A DNA stretch of 64,000 nucleotides from NCBI RefSeq assembly GCF_008831285.2, contig NC_045148.1, positions 62,001-126,000 of the forward strand, read 5' to 3'. The notes below the pieces were generated by a model, which saw only the letters and a list, made by a program, of their open reading frames with translations, did no database searches and was not told the DNA's origin. The position numbers and the translations under genes are program-made. Below, in pieces: positions 36,420 through 49,836 of the stretch. Position 1 is the stretch's first letter. Each line of letters begins with the position of its first letter. The stretch is from Nymphaea colorata (lineage: Eukaryota > Streptophyta > Magnoliopsida > Nymphaeales > Nymphaeaceae).

Positions 36420-38210
36420 AACGGCAGAATAGCGTATGGTTTGAGCGCTGCTATATGCAGACTGATCATGGCCTTGTGTTCGGACCAAGTTACGGATATT
36501 GCTCTCTCAGTGCCTGTGGGTCTGAAAGTTGTATGATTTTTTCACATACACTAGTACATGTTAAGGGTGATCATGGTGGTTCTCTGTTGTGTATTCTTTC
36601 AGTGAGATTTGTTTCTGCAACCATGCGTTTGTAATGGTGATACCAGAAACTGTATAACTAAATGACTTGGCACGTCGGCATGGAATCTCCAAGGTGCTGG
36701 ATTCCATGGATAATTTTTTTAAAACCTCCGTAGCTAATTGATTAAGCAGTTAGCCGTGGAACTGTCTCTGGAAACCACTGGCAGTCAGACCGCAGAGAAA
36801 CCAAGCGACGTAGAAGACACTTTGATAATCCATCTTAATAACTTGACACAACAAGCATCTGCAGTTCGTAAATGGGAGCTCAATTTATTCGAAGATTGTT
36901 TAACTCGTGGTTACCAAACCGTATGATTAATATACTGGGATCCCAAATACTTAGTCAGGATGAAAAATCAGCTGCAACCGCTCTTTTTCAGAAGGGTTTT
37001 GTGCATCCCTTGATCCAACGCCGAATGTGGGTGTCCTCCTTGATGGCTCGACAGGCTTCAAGTGTCCTTCTACGTGTTTGAGATCAACCAATTTCTGACC
37101 GGAGATTGCCCGGAGCTTTGCCAAAAGAAGAAAGCACGACCATTCTTTCTGTTTCTCTCAGCTGCCTTCCTTCGTCTTTTTAACTTTTCTGAACTAACTT
37201 ATGCTTCATGCCTTTGTTTTTGTCGATCCCCGACTTCCCGCTTCCTACACTGGAATTACTAAATGATCTTAATGTGCAAAGTATATGATGAAGAAAAGAA
37301 AGCAGACTCTTGTTACTAAGACGCTGGCCCACTTTCCCGAAGGAAAAAAGAAAGGCAGGGATATATCTCCAAGTCTAATCTTACTATTCAAGTATAGACT
37401 ACAAAGGCATATGGCATTCATTGCATTGAGAATCTTTTGGGTCCTTTTTGAAGCATGAAGTAACTGTGTAGGGTTACATCACACATGTGCTGCTGTCTGT
37501 TGTCCTACCCCTTTTGCACCTAATCTCTGGTTGACATTAGGGCAGGGTTGGGTACAACGGCATCAAGTACACTCACATGGGGTTGATATTAACGCCCATC
37601 ATCCACAGCTAAGTTTCAAGGCTCTGCTATCAGCTTCAGTGGAAGCCTGTTCGTTTCTGCATCTAACTAGTTCATACTGTCTAAGAGCATGGCCCTACTG
37701 GCCAAACTGATCTTTTGAGAGGTTACATCTTTGGGAGTCTACAGACAAGGTTTCATGCTTAGAATTATAATCGTGGTTTGAAATTTTAAACGAGTCGGTT
37801 GTCTCGACCCCGACAGATCTGCGGCTCCATCTCCAAAGCCAGTAGCACGGTTATCGTGAGACTTACCATAGCAAGTCTGCGTTTCAGATCCTTTGATTGA
37901 GGATTTAAGATTCCTTGCTCGAGTACTGAGCATTGGATCTGGCAACAAGATCTTGAACAGCGTGTTCAAGGAATTTAATCAGTTCTCTCCAGTCGGCAGC
38001 AAGGTGGAAGCAAAAGGCTGGTGATAGGTCGCTTGTTCACTCTGGGTAATAGAGGTAGAAATTTTGGGGCCGGGTAAAACTGTTTCATGCCATCGAATTC
38101 AGAAGATTGACTTCTCACCTTGGAATGCATCTTGCTTTGTTTAGTCTTGAACGTAGTGTAGCTGGTTGGATTAGATTTATTGGTTGAGACTCCCATCAGT
38201 TTGTTTTTAT
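34764..38210. other. Downstream of the trihelix gene, no gene recognised
   Basis: It begins with the trihelix 3' UTR, with T-rich runs near 34960-34990. A (TA)n run lies at 36374-36414. From 36455 the sequence again matches copy A. Plus-strand frames at 36738-36926 and 36872-37081 are short and are not conserved as open frames in copy A, which argues against coding. Confidence 0.55.
36374..36414. repeat. (TA)n microsatellite at a duplication breakpoint
   Basis: About 20 TA units. Copy A has a shorter TA tract at 24450-24476 at the matching place, exactly where its deletion of trihelix exon 2 ends. Confidence 0.9.
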
Positions 38211-38928
38211 AGATTCTAAGTACCTAGGCTAATGAGATAAACTGGGACATCAAGTTAACAATACACTGTCTCTATTTCTTATAGATTCTAAGCACCTAGG
38301 CTAATGAGATAAACTGGGACATCAAGTTAACAATACACTGTCTCTATTTCTTATAGATTCTAAGCACCTAGGCTAATGAGATAAACTGGGACATCAAGTT
38401 AACAATACACTGTCTCTATTTCTTATAGATTCTAAGCACCTAGGCTAATGAGATAAACTGGGACATCAAGTTAACAATACACTGCCTCTATTTCTTATAG
38501 ATTCTAAGCACCTAGGCTAATGAGATAAACTGGGACATCAAGTTAACAATACACTGTCTCTATTTCTTATAGATTCTAAGCACCTAGGCTAATGAGATAA
38601 ACTGGGACATCAAGTTAACAATACACTGTCTCTATTTCTTATAGATTCTAAGCACCTAGGCTAATGAGATAAACTGGGACATCAAGTTAACAATACACTG
38701 TCTCTATTTCTTATAGATTCTAAGCACCTAGGCTAATGAGATAAACTGGGACATCAAGTTAACAATACACTGTCTCTATTTCTTATAGATTCTAAGCACC
38801 TAGGCTAATGAGATAAACTGGGACATCAAGTTAACAATACACTGTCTCTATTTCTTATAGATTCTAAGCACCTAGGCTAATGAGATAAACTGGGACATCA
38901 AGTTAACAATACAATGTCTCTATTTCAA
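38211..38928. repeat. 72-bp minisatellite, ten copies
   Basis: Units start at 38211, 38283, 38355, 38427, 38499, 38571, 38643, 38715, 38787 and 38859 with AGATTCTAAGCACCTAGG. Copies are identical or differ by single bases: the first has TACC for CACC, the fourth has CTGCCTC, and the last has ACAATGTC and ends a few bases short. Stops occur in the frames checked, so it is not a coding repeat. It is absent from the corresponding part of copy A. Confidence 0.97.
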
Positions 38929-40362
38929 ACCGCAAAAGCACGAGAGTTTGTCTCAGCTTCCAGGCAGTGGGGTTACCTCCTGCTCACCCAAAAGTTTGTA
39001 TCTACAAGTCTAAGAGAGGTTGGGATGGTGAAGCATTGCATTGGTAGTTCTAAAGTTGTAGGTTTGAGCTCTATACTGAACCAGCTTTCTCCACAAGCCA
39101 AAACATGAAAAGGTTCTAAGCAACCACGCATACAGTTCCATGAAATTCATTGATTTATATGTTAGATAGCCTCAACTATTTGCTTATTTATATTTGGTTG
39201 CATCTGACGGCCATGGCCCCTCTTCAGACTTTTAAAAAAATAAAAAATTTACATGTAAATTTTAAAAAATTTAGTAAATTATGTCTCGATCGCTGCAATG
39301 AAATGTTTCTTGCTCTACCTCCTGAGCTCACAAATATTTACTTATTTATATATAGTATCCCTCAATGATTTTGCCATGCATTTGAAAGGTTTAAGATTTT
39401 CTGAGTCAGCGCCCCTCACCAGAAAAGATTTTAAGAAGTTCATATACATCTTCTTCAAGTGCTTTTGGATGCAAGAAAAATGGCCGGAACTTTGATTTGG
39501 ATGCAAGAAAAATGGCCGGAACTTTGATTGATGTAAGCAGTTCAGATTCATGTCCAAAAACTCTTAAACAAATTCGAGTACATCAGTTTCTTTATCATTT
39601 TGGTTCCAACTTGTATATGGCCATATTTTACCGACAACGTCTGGCATGTATATGAAATTGAGTGGGACTTTTAACAGAAGTGGGTCTCAGACCCCAATTG
39701 GAACATCAAGCTGTACACTGAATCTGAATCAGATCGATAATCAGATCCGGATTCTTTACCAGATTTGACTGGACGGATTCCCAAATTGGTGACATCATAT
39801 ATGATGCGAGTGATCAATATTGCAGATAAGCACGAGGAATTTCTCGGTCTAGATCTCTACAAACTTAGGGAACGGCGAGATTCATAGTGTGGGTTCCATC
39901 CCGTACGTACATCCACCGAACCCATTCTCCAATAAACAGACTGCTTTGCCTGTCAGCCTTTTTCTCATTTTCCATTTAAATATATGCCATCAAGATATGT
40001 TTCGATATATGTACCAAGCAGCTTTCACTTTACTGTCTAATGTGCTATATAACTTTTTTTCTTTTCTCTTTCCGCTAATGATAGGGAGTGAAAATGGAGA
40101 AAATAAGAGTGTTTATATTAAGGATGCTTCTAGTGCACTTTTGCCATTGTATGCATGGTCAGATAGATGGGTTGGGTTTTTAAAAACTTCAAGTTGAAAG
40201 AGAAGCTAAATAAAGCAGTAGCAACCCATACTATTAGAACGAGCGGATTTGCCTCTAAAGTCATATGTTGAGCGAGTGACAAATTCTTTCACCTTGAATG
40301 CGGTTGATTTCGAGAAGGAAAAACAAAGAAAGAAAGCCAAGCTAATCTATTGCATGCATCAT
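38929..40362. other. Copy B intergenic DNA
   Basis: No gene recognised. A tRNA-like box (GTAGGTTTGAGCTC near 39056) hints at a decayed SINE, but no A box at the right distance is convincing. The stretch 39680-40140 aligns with 26190-26790 of copy A. Confidence 0.4.
39465..39528. repeat. Two-copy 32-bp tandem duplication
   Basis: The unit TTGGATGCAAGAAAAATGGC... occurs at 39465 and 39497 without visible mismatch over most of its length. Confidence 0.9.
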
Positions 40363-40665
40363 ATAACAACTCGACCCACTCCCGGGCTGGGGCTCCTGGT
40401 TCGACGGATCCCAACTCGCTCCCTAGCAGTTTCGGTTTCAATCCTAAAAGAACCAGGACAATCATCTCATTAATAGCTTCCCATTATAAGCCCTTGAAGA
40501 TTCCTCACAATCTTCGATTCAGGACTAAACTTCTGGGGTGTTACAATCCACCCCCCTTAAGGCACACCCGTCCGCGCGTGTGGGACCCCAGGTCCGAGTG
40601 TTAAACCGGCTCTGATACCATTATAACAACCCGACCCACTCCCGGACTCAGGCCAAAATTGGGAT
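40363..40665 (-). mobile_element. TRIM-like LTR element fragment
   Basis: Read on the minus strand. A primer site TGGTATCAGAGCCGG (40606-40620) is a good match to the initiator-methionine tRNA site. After about 45 bases comes a polypurine stretch TTAAGGGGGGTGGAT (40546-40560), then an LTR starting TGTAACACCCC (40545 downward to about 40363). The inner edges of both LTRs share ATAACAAC-CGACCCACTCCCGG (40363 and 40623). Only about 75 bp separates the LTRs, typical of terminal-repeat retrotransposons in miniature. The upstream LTR appears truncated, and no target duplication was found. It has no counterpart in copy A. A full-size element reduced by deletion is the alternative. Confidence 0.55.
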
Positions 40666-40957
40666 TCAAGAGAACTAGAAGTTGACAAAACCAGGTTTTG
40701 TAAGGAGTGAAATAACCCCACCCTTCAAAGTTGCCTATAAAAACTGGGATATGAGTTTCGTCGGAACAAAGAGACCATATTTTCAAAATCTCATTCAAAA
40801 CTTGATTTTCATTAACTAAATTTTCATAATTAGGCTGAATAAGGATGTTCCATGAATCTTTTTCAATTTTTGGGGGTGGATTCGAAAATAAGTCTGTAAG
40901 TTTATTATGACTTTTTTCCCATAACAAAGAAACCATTTCTATAAGATGGGACTGCAA
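40601..40957 (-). other. Unidentified 118-codon open frame next to the TRIM-like fragment
   Basis: An uninterrupted minus-strand frame running into the LTR-like sequence. It contains KIEKDSWNILIQPNYENL and DETHIPVFIGNFEGW. I recognise no family. It may be part of the element's LTR or of captured host sequence. Its end overlaps the primer site, so a free-standing gene is unlikely. Confidence 0.2.
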
Positions 40958-43900
40958 AGGAGCAGAGTTTGAGATTTTGCCTTCTTTCTATCGTGACTCG
41001 CTCGAGTCTATGACTTGGCTTGGTCTAACCTAATAAATCTCAAATTCTGGTCGCTAAGCTCAAGCCGAGTTGCGTAGGAGCTGTGATAGGGGTGGAGCCA
41101 GACATTTTTCATGAGGGGCTCAAATTAAAGTTTCTAAATTTTGACCTGCGCCAAAATATCATTTTTTGAAATTTTTATGTAAGATAAATAATTTTTTTAA
41201 AATTTATATGTAAAATTATTTTTTTTTGTGGTGGGGTCAGGGCCCTTGCGTCATCCCAAAAAGATGCTCATGATATATTAAATACATTTAATGACAATAG
41301 TATTGCATCTACAACACCAACACATATGCGCTTAATCAGCTGGGTCAAGCTTAATGGTCACCATGCTGAATGTATACAACTCTTTCTTTAAAAAAATTCA
41401 ATAATTTCTTTACTCTAACCACTGGCACGAACTCAATCCATATTAACATATGAGTCTCTTCCTTGTAGATCCTTTCTTGCAGCTTGGAGGTCCACGGTAA
41501 GTGGTGCACAGAATTGGCTCAAATTATATATTTCTTCCACTTACAATATTTAAAATGAACGATTTAGATTCAGATTTAAAAGTATAGACATAAGACGAAT
41601 TTTATATACCATAGGTGTTGATCTATTAGGATTTGAATTTAGATTCAAATGAGAAGGAGAAAAGCATGTTCATTTTTCTCACTCTTAAATTTCAAATCTG
41701 AAGATCTTCTCAATCCGACTTTTTTAAAATTCCACAATCTATATGAATACGACTTTTAAATTCACAACCGAAATCGGATTTTATCTGACCTCTCTGATTT
41801 TCATTATCTGATCAGATAATTGAATTAAAACTAAATCCCAAAAATCCGGATTGAATAAGATTGCATAATTTGATGTCAAGTTTTCCGCCATAGCCGACTT
41901 TTTTGAAGCTGTTCCGTCAACTAATCCCTCCTACTGACATCGCTAAAGGGCTTGCATTCAAACAAGGGTAGGTGAGAAGGTTGTTTCAAACGAATGATGC
42001 CCGAAATGGGCCTGTACAAGATAATGTGTTTCAGACTAGATTTTCCCTTTCAGGCAAAGACGATCCTTTCCATATGAAAGCAGCTGAAACAAAAGCAGCT
42101 AAATGAAGCAAAATATATATATATATATTTTTGACAAAACCCTCAAATTTGATGGTGGGGAATCAGTTTGCAATACCAAATTCTTGATCTGAAGGAGAAG
42201 TTGGTAGGAACAGAGCCGATCAGTTGTACATTAATTTCATGTTTTTTAAATAAGAATTAAGTGTATATAGGATGTAATCCTGATGTCTAAAAGTATAGAA
42301 AAGAACATAAAGATCATGCTTTCAAATCCATAAGATATGTTAAGAAGCTGAATCGAAGTTGAAAGCAGATTACATATTGTAGTTACAAGTTGAATTACAT
42401 TCATCTGAGCGATATGTAGTTGTAAATACCTTCGCGTAGCAGTAAATTGGTTCTTTATATTTCTCCAGAACGTTCTCAAAATGATTCGATTAACTCTATT
42501 TTCTCAGTTTCACCCTTGCCTGTGGATATATGTATACAAATTCTTTATCCATCAGTGAGATCATTGCGAAGAAATTTCTCCATTCTCCATTCGTTTGATT
42601 CCTCTGTGGGTGTTTTGTTCTCAAGGTATGTTTTGTAAATAAAAGCAGTCCATGCCAGGCAGTATGTTGAGTCTTTCAATTTGTATTTTCATAATGGTAG
42701 TTGCAACATTGCAAAGATCAGGATCGAGTTCTTCTTTCTATTTACAAGAAGGAAAGAAGAACTGAAAAGTTAAGACTTCCGACACATTAATGTTCATTTA
42801 GTCAATGAAAAATTGATGCCTTGAGCAGGAAAAAAGTAAAAAGACTGATTCCTTGAGCAGGAAAAAAGTAAAGCAACAACCAAAAACAATTGTACGCAAA
42901 ATATCTTAACGTGTAATTAGTGAACAAGGCTTGCATATGAAAAAAAATGTTGGTGATCACTTTGCAAATACTTTATATATATATATGATCATAAGAAAAA
43001 TGAAAAAAATGTTAAAGAGAGAGAGAGAGAGAGGGGTAATCAAGGTGGCTCATACTTGAGAACATTTCATGAGAGAAAAATGGGGTGACTTCTTCAACGT
43101 GGGGATGGCTTCTTCTGTGTTTGAAATTAAGGAAGAAACAGTTCGCTCGTACTTTTTACCAGAAGTGAAGAATGTGGCGCTTAAGAGATAAATGGCTGTA
43201 CTGGTTAGAACTACCGGACTTGTCTGCATACCTGAAACTAGAAGATTCTTTTGAGGGTGTTTATGGGGCCGATTGGCAATTGAGACAATTTATTACTATT
43301 CTATAAATCTACCTCAGAAAATAGAGGCAAGATTTATGGAACGCTAAATATGATACTATTCTCTGAATTTGTCCTTGTTCCTCAATGATTAGATTTATGG
43401 AATAGTAACTAAATAGCTACTGTGTATCCAGATAGCCTTTTTTCCTGTTACTAGCATTTGTTTTTTGTTTTGTTTTGTTTTTTGTTTTTTGAAACAGGAA
43501 GACATTTTACTGGAGAAAGGATATCCTGCTCTTCTCCCCGAGTTTTGCAATCGCATCGTTGAATTTCGCATCATCCTGTAAGAGCTTGGAGAGTTAAACG
43601 CGACCTTCCGGCCACGGCAATTTTTGTCAGTACTGGCTCTTGTCAGCTTTGCACTGTTGGCTTCTACTCCCTCTACCGTCGAGTCATGGCTGCTCTGCTT
43701 TCTGTAGTCTGGCCCACATTTTTGGAATAATTTTGTAGGTCTTTAGGCGGACGCCCTGTCCTCCGGCCGGCTTCACTTAATTCTCCTGGTCTCTTAATTA
43801 GATCTCATCTGCATTCAAGTGCCACCGGCTGTCTATACACCACAGGGTCTCTCCATATGATCACGTTATATTGTAGTCTTGCGTACGTTGAACACATGTT

Positions 43901-46900
43901 CGTCACAAAAACAATGAAGAAAAGGGGAAAATGATGCTGTGCACTAGCGGGACGTGAGAGTTGGTAAGGTGGGTCACCTGCTGAATCATGGAAATTTTCT
44001 TGCCCATGAGAGGAAGTGAAGTATGAAAATGTTTCGTATGAAAAGATGGTACGCAATATTAAACTAAATTTCAAGAGAAGTGTTATAAAGAATCGTCATA
44101 ACTTGGCCGACTACCATGAAAGCAATGATGAAATAAAACATTCAGATATTTTCGGCAGCAACACACAGGAGGAATGACGCATGCGCTTGCGTGAGAGTTG
44201 CAGCCATTTTTTACGCAAAGCTGGACAGAGACGGCTTTGGAGAGGGGGAGACAGTGAGAGAGACCCATATCTGCCGCACTGAGAAGATGTGCACCACCCA
44301 AAACAGCTCATAGTCGCCCTCCAAACAGAGCTTCACGTCCTAATTAATTCTCTCTCTGTCTCTTGTGGGACAAGGTTGCCTCATCAGGGCAACCTCTTCC
44401 ATTGTCCACATTAATTGGTTCGGTGGAAGTATCTTTCAGTTCCATGCTTAACATGGAGATGGCAGTGGGCGTTCCATCCTTCCCTCATCGTCCCACATCT
44501 CCCTCTCATTCACCATCTTTTCCACAGATCTTCAAATTCAACTAATACATCTTTGGTTTGAAGGACCATAACATTGCAGTCATGTGAATGACACAGCTGG
44601 TCGGATTGCAGCCATGTGAATGAGATGCTGACGCCAAATATAACTAGTGGCCAAGCCAAAAAAGTTTTCTAAAAGGGGCACCTATTCATAGATTTTCACA
44701 TAAGAAGGAGCACTCACATATAGAACAAAACAAATATTTGAAGATACTAATGTAAAAATAAACAAACATTGAGGGATATTTGACGAAGCTTTGATTTCCA
44801 ACTCAAACTCAAACTCAACTCGATTATTTGAACATGATGAACCTACTTAAAAAATTAAGGTAGATTCATGGTACATTAGTTTTATTATTTTACGAATCTG
44901 CTTCAATCTTTGGGGCAAATTTATATTGCTACCATTTAATGAAGTTGTTTAAAAAATTGAGGCAGATTTATAAACCCTATAACATAATGTTTCATAAATC
45001 TATTCTAAATTTTGGTGTAGAATCATTAAACAAGAACAATATATTATAGATACCAAACAACCCCTAAGAAACATGGCAATCCTGATCTAGAATCTCATGT
45101 GACTGCACACTGGATTAATGCAGCCTATAATATATATATATATAATGTGAATAATTATCCTAACTTAGTAGGTTACAAACAATGAATCCATTCGTATGGA
45201 AGCAATTCTCACCGAGTATGAGTTCTGAAATGAGTTCAAACTTAGAACATATAATTTAAATGATAATAGAGGGAATCCCTTTTGGAGTGGAGTGCATTTA
45301 TTTTAAAAATGATTGATGACAATTGCAGCTGGAAAAAAAAATCCAATGGAGAAATCTTGGGCTGGCATGGGCAAGCGCCCACGCCAGCCCCACGCTGGCT
45401 CCGCCACTGATTATATAACCCATAGATCTTCTTAAAGACACGAAGTATGAGAGAAGCCTTCGGGTTCTTTTCCAAGTGGTGGTCACATGCCTCCCGCCAG
45501 CATGGAACCAACACCTCCTTCTCTCTCCCTCTCTCTCCCTCTCAATTTTGCCAATTGGCTCCCTCATTCAATATGATTTAATAAGGAGAGAGACTGCCGC
45601 ATGATTTTAAAGATGGTAGTTATAGGCATACGTAAATGTATGAAAATTATGCGCTCTCAATTCATTTTGTTATTAATGTGAGACAGGTGGTTGTCAGATC
45701 CTCTCTGTTTCTCTCTCTTTCTTTATATTTTTCTTTGTGTAGATATGTTGTGTGTAAATGACACGGCTTGTAGTTGTATTATGAATCTATATTAAAAATT
45801 GAGGCATGAAACACTTTCTTTAAACTTTTTTTTTTTAATGTATCTGTGTTGTGTGTAAATGACACAGTTGTACTTGTTTTATGAACCAATACTAAAGTTT
45901 GAGGCAAATTCATGAATTTATTTCAAAGAGAGCCAAGACTCGGGAGGCCAAAGCCTTACCTCTGCCACCCAACAAATATTGTCAAGAAATGTTCAACAAA
46001 TTTCCACCTTATACCTCGAATTTCTGCTTCTCGAAAGAAAATATTAAAATAATCATAAAAATGATGAAATCGATCTCATCACAAGTCAATAGAAAAGAAA
46101 AAAAAAAAAGGTGACAGCGAAAGCTGACAAGGGAAATGCAAAAGACTTATTTTCAGCATAAAAATAATGAACCCTGCGATCTGAATAGCTAGCATGAAAG
46201 ATCTTTCTATTTCTCCACCAAAATGGATGACTCAAAATAATTCGATAATGTAGGGAAAATTCGATCGGAGTTGTGCGGCCGATTTCGGCTTCGTTGACCT
46301 CTGCACATGCATGCATTCAATGGCTTCGCCTTCATTGACAGTGAGCTTCTTGAAGCGTGGCTGACCAAACGAAAGGGAAAACAATTATGTTTCGGTTGAC
46401 AAAACCATCAATCATTTCAATACATTTACTGGAACGGTTTGGATTTACCAGCCCACATATACGACAGTAGTGCGTGTCATAGACTGCTTATTGCTTATAA
46501 TTTTTTTTGTTTTGATGTTATTCAGTAAATTTGTTCTTGTTCATTATATACCTTTTAAATTTTAATTTTTAGTCTTAGAAAAAAGTGTATTATGAGCCTA
46601 AAAATCTAAATTTATCAAAGCAGTTGAGCATATTATATATTTTTTATCGGCCTGGATGATTTTGTTTGAACCTGCCATTTTTAAAACACCGTCCAAGAGA
46701 ATTTTTGGAGGTATGGTGTTCCGTAAATCTACCCTAATCTTGATGCATTATAGAACATCTTGTTAGCGTCGTCGTCGTCGTCGTCTTCGTTGTCAAATAC
46801 CTTCTTAAAGATTATGCTACAGTAATGTGCGTGTTTAAACAGATGTTTTGTTAACACAATCTCATAACCTGGGTTTGTTCTAACTCCACTTTAATTGTGC

Positions 46901-47942
46901 CTCCATCTTGAGTTAAATAACCATAATAATAGAAAAGAGAGATGGATTTAAGATCTTGGATTTGAAAAAGCATAAAGCATTAGCTTCAGCCTCATTTCTA
47001 AGCACGTTAGGTAAGGTTAGGCACCGACCTGGCCCTAGTCGGGGCCTACGCATGGGCCCCTAAATTTGACCGTCAGGTTGGCCTGATAAGTTATCAGGTC
47101 AGGCCGGGCCGACTATTTATCCAGCTTTGTTAGGCTGCACTTGGCTAACAAATAAATTTATTTGAGTACATGATTAGCTATACTTAAGTACATTCATTTT
47201 TTATTTGACATAAAATGTTGTGTCAATTGGATGATCTCCTAAATTTATCAAAGCAGTTGAGCATATTTCCCGGCTTACCTTATAGAGGGTAAAATATATA
47301 ATATAACTCTACTAATTCAACTATTACAATGACAGAACAATCTTATAAAATCTCTTTAACTGATCATGATCATGCTAACAACTTAGTTATCTTTCGAATA
47401 ATATCATGAAGTTAAGTGTGCTTTAATTGTTGGTGAATCCCTTACATGCAGTTTTCAGAAAAGAAAAAAAGGTGAAGCAGCCGAACAAAGGTCATAATCT
47501 GAGTAACGAGCGGTTCATCTGTATAATTTATTTCGCATATCAAAATCTTGCCTAGATTTGTCGAACAGGCAGCTTCTCCGATTGAGCTCGGTCGCTTGTA
47601 AATTGGCTAAAAATGTCTTTAAAATTATATTTAAACTAAATTAAAATATATGACAATTAATTAAAATATGAAAACCTTAAAATGTTTAAAAATATTCAAA
47701 AGTTTATCATGCGGCACCTTTAGTCGGCATTAATCGAATTGAATCCGTTTCCCAGTGATTCGATTTGATTTAAATTGACTGATTCACCTTTCATATACTC
47801 TCATTTGTTTGATTTCTTAGAACTTTCGTTTCAGGTAATTTTAGTAAGTTCCTTGCTTGTTTGTGCATGAAACTTAAATACCATCTGTTTCTAACAATAG
47901 TTCAACAGCAGTAAATCGAAAAAGATGCAGGCATTTCAATGT

Positions 47943-47975
47943 TAAAAAAAAAAAACACACACACACACACACACA
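47943..47975. repeat. A-run plus (CA)n microsatellite
   Basis: A run of about 12 adenines is followed by about ten CA units. Confidence 0.9.
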
Positions 47976-49733
47976 GAAGAATAAAATTTTACCTATTTTG
48001 ATGGAACTTTATTGCTTGAGATAAAGTTCCCCATCTCAAGGGAAACTCCCAAGTGTTTGGTTCCACATAGATGGAACTTTCTATCTAATTTAAACTTTTG
48101 TTTCCACGTATTCAAACGGACCCTTGTAGAACCTCCACTCAAGTGCAAAGGTTCTCTTTCAAATTACATCCAACTTACCTCATACTTTGTGATTACCTCG
48201 AAATTTAGACCCTTCTGTTTGGTGAAATTTACTTTTTAGTTTGAAATATTCGCATTTACTCTCCCTTTTCCGCATTGAATGGTTGGTGTTTATAATGTAT
48301 TTTCATTGCATAATCAGTCTTTTATCTATATAAAAGAATATTAATATGTCTTCTTACTGTCTTTGACTGTGAGTTGGTCTTTCATTCTTTTAGGGTTTGA
48401 CTTGGACCTAAATTTGAAGGCATTAAATCAAATAGCGTCCAGATTCGGTCACAAGGCAGTGGGTTTGTTTAAGAGTTTCACATTGGCCGAAATTGTCAAC
48501 TCTCCATTAATTTATGCATCCGAGCATGCTTTATAAAATTCCATGGTTGGCGTTCAAAATATTTTATAAGGAACAAACTTTTTGAAAAATACGTGATAGG
48601 TTCGCTTTTTACCAAAATTTGAACCCTAGTGGACGTTTCTTACGTATTACAGGTTTGACCTAGACCGTTTTGGACGTAGGTTCTATTCAAGATGACTGTA
48701 AACAGGGGTTTTGGCCCGACCGGTCGCTTCTCGTCGTTTCTCTTGGCTCGACCCTAAAAAAAATCTTGGCTCCGCTCTTGGCTGTAAACGAGATTGATAT
48801 TGAATCCTGCCTGAACTTATGAATTTAAGTTTAAGCGATTCATTATATTTAGGGTTTGCATCAAGGGGCATAGCACAATTGAATGGGCAAAACAGGTCAC
48901 ATTCTGACATGTTAATTCTTTGAGCTATAAGCAATGGCAAACAAATATTCGGAACTCAAACTCTGAAGCAAGACAGAACCGTGGAGGTATTGATATTATG
49001 AGTTTTACATCGAACGCGATTTCTACTATTAAAAGAAGAGTTTGTGGTGGGAAAAGACTTAGATTTGGATGCAAAGCACTTAGATTTGGATTCAATTCCA
49101 GAATTCAATTGGATCAGCAAAAAAAAGTTGGATCCCACTGACGAATCCTTGAAGACACCTGTAATATGTTCTTTTTCTTTTTCTCTTTTGTTTCTCATTT
49201 CTGCAAAAAGTGAAAAAGAAACTGCACTTAAAAAAAAAAAAAAAAAGGCTTCCAATTGAAACGCGCGTAGTAAAGATCAGAGGCCGTACGTGAACTTTTG
49301 ACTTCTCCAAACAGCCCGTCAATCTTCGAGGCAATGGCTGCATCTTTTAAAGAATCCCATATGAAAAAGACATAGACCTAATCGAAAGATATAAAATTAC
49401 CCTCCGAACAACTTAATAATTGAGTTCATTTTTCTCTTTATTAAATGCTTTGATTAATTTTCTTTTTATTATCTTGTTATTATTTCCCTGCATTCAACAA
49501 AGAAAGAAATTTATATTCAATCGATACTGCTGCGAAACAAGCTTTTTACCTTCACTTTTTCTTTTGATTCTTCCATTTATTTATTTATTTTTTCTTTCTA
49601 CTTTTGTCTCCTTTGTCAAGAACATAGTCTGTAGAGATAGGAAACTTTGAATGCCAATGTTTATATAACAGCTCTTTCTTAGTCACACATTTTTAATTTC
49701 TAGCCATATATTAAAAATAGAGGCGACATAGAA

Positions 49734-49836
<103 letters not shown>

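Larger units (their letters stand above)
27261..41615. repeat. Large direct duplication, copy B (with intact trihelix gene)
   Basis: Direct partner of 15379-27200, in the same orientation and order. It begins at TTTAAAGCTTATG (27262), matching TTTAAAGCTTTATC in copy A, and ends around the block GACGAATTTTATATACC (41595), matching GACAAATTTTATATACA near 27160. It is longer because it keeps trihelix exon 2 and its downstream 1.6 kb and contains the 72-bp minisatellite and a TRIM-like fragment. It lacks the Copia element and the MITE found in copy A. Confidence 0.85.

Noticed and set aside
36738-37081. Two overlapping plus-strand frames downstream of the trihelix gene
   Set aside because: The homologous stretch in copy A (about 24735-25030) does not keep either frame open, and no domain is recognised.
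38211-38928. Regular repeats that might suggest a CRISPR array
   Set aside because: The 72-bp units are head to tail with no spacers, in plant DNA; this is a minisatellite.
39035-39110. Possible tRNA or SINE promoter boxes
   Set aside because: Only a B-box-like string is visible. No cloverleaf can be drawn and no convincing A box lies at the right distance.
43560-43780. GC-richer segment with a short minus-strand reading containing DDAKFNDAIAKLGEKSR
   Set aside because: Too short and interrupted by a stop close upstream. No family recognised, so not called as a gene.
45340-45420. Minus-strand reading around WRSQRGAGVGA
   Set aside because: This peptide comes from a GC-rich stretch (GTGGCGGAGCCAGCG) common at the ends of plant repeats and is not a gene product.
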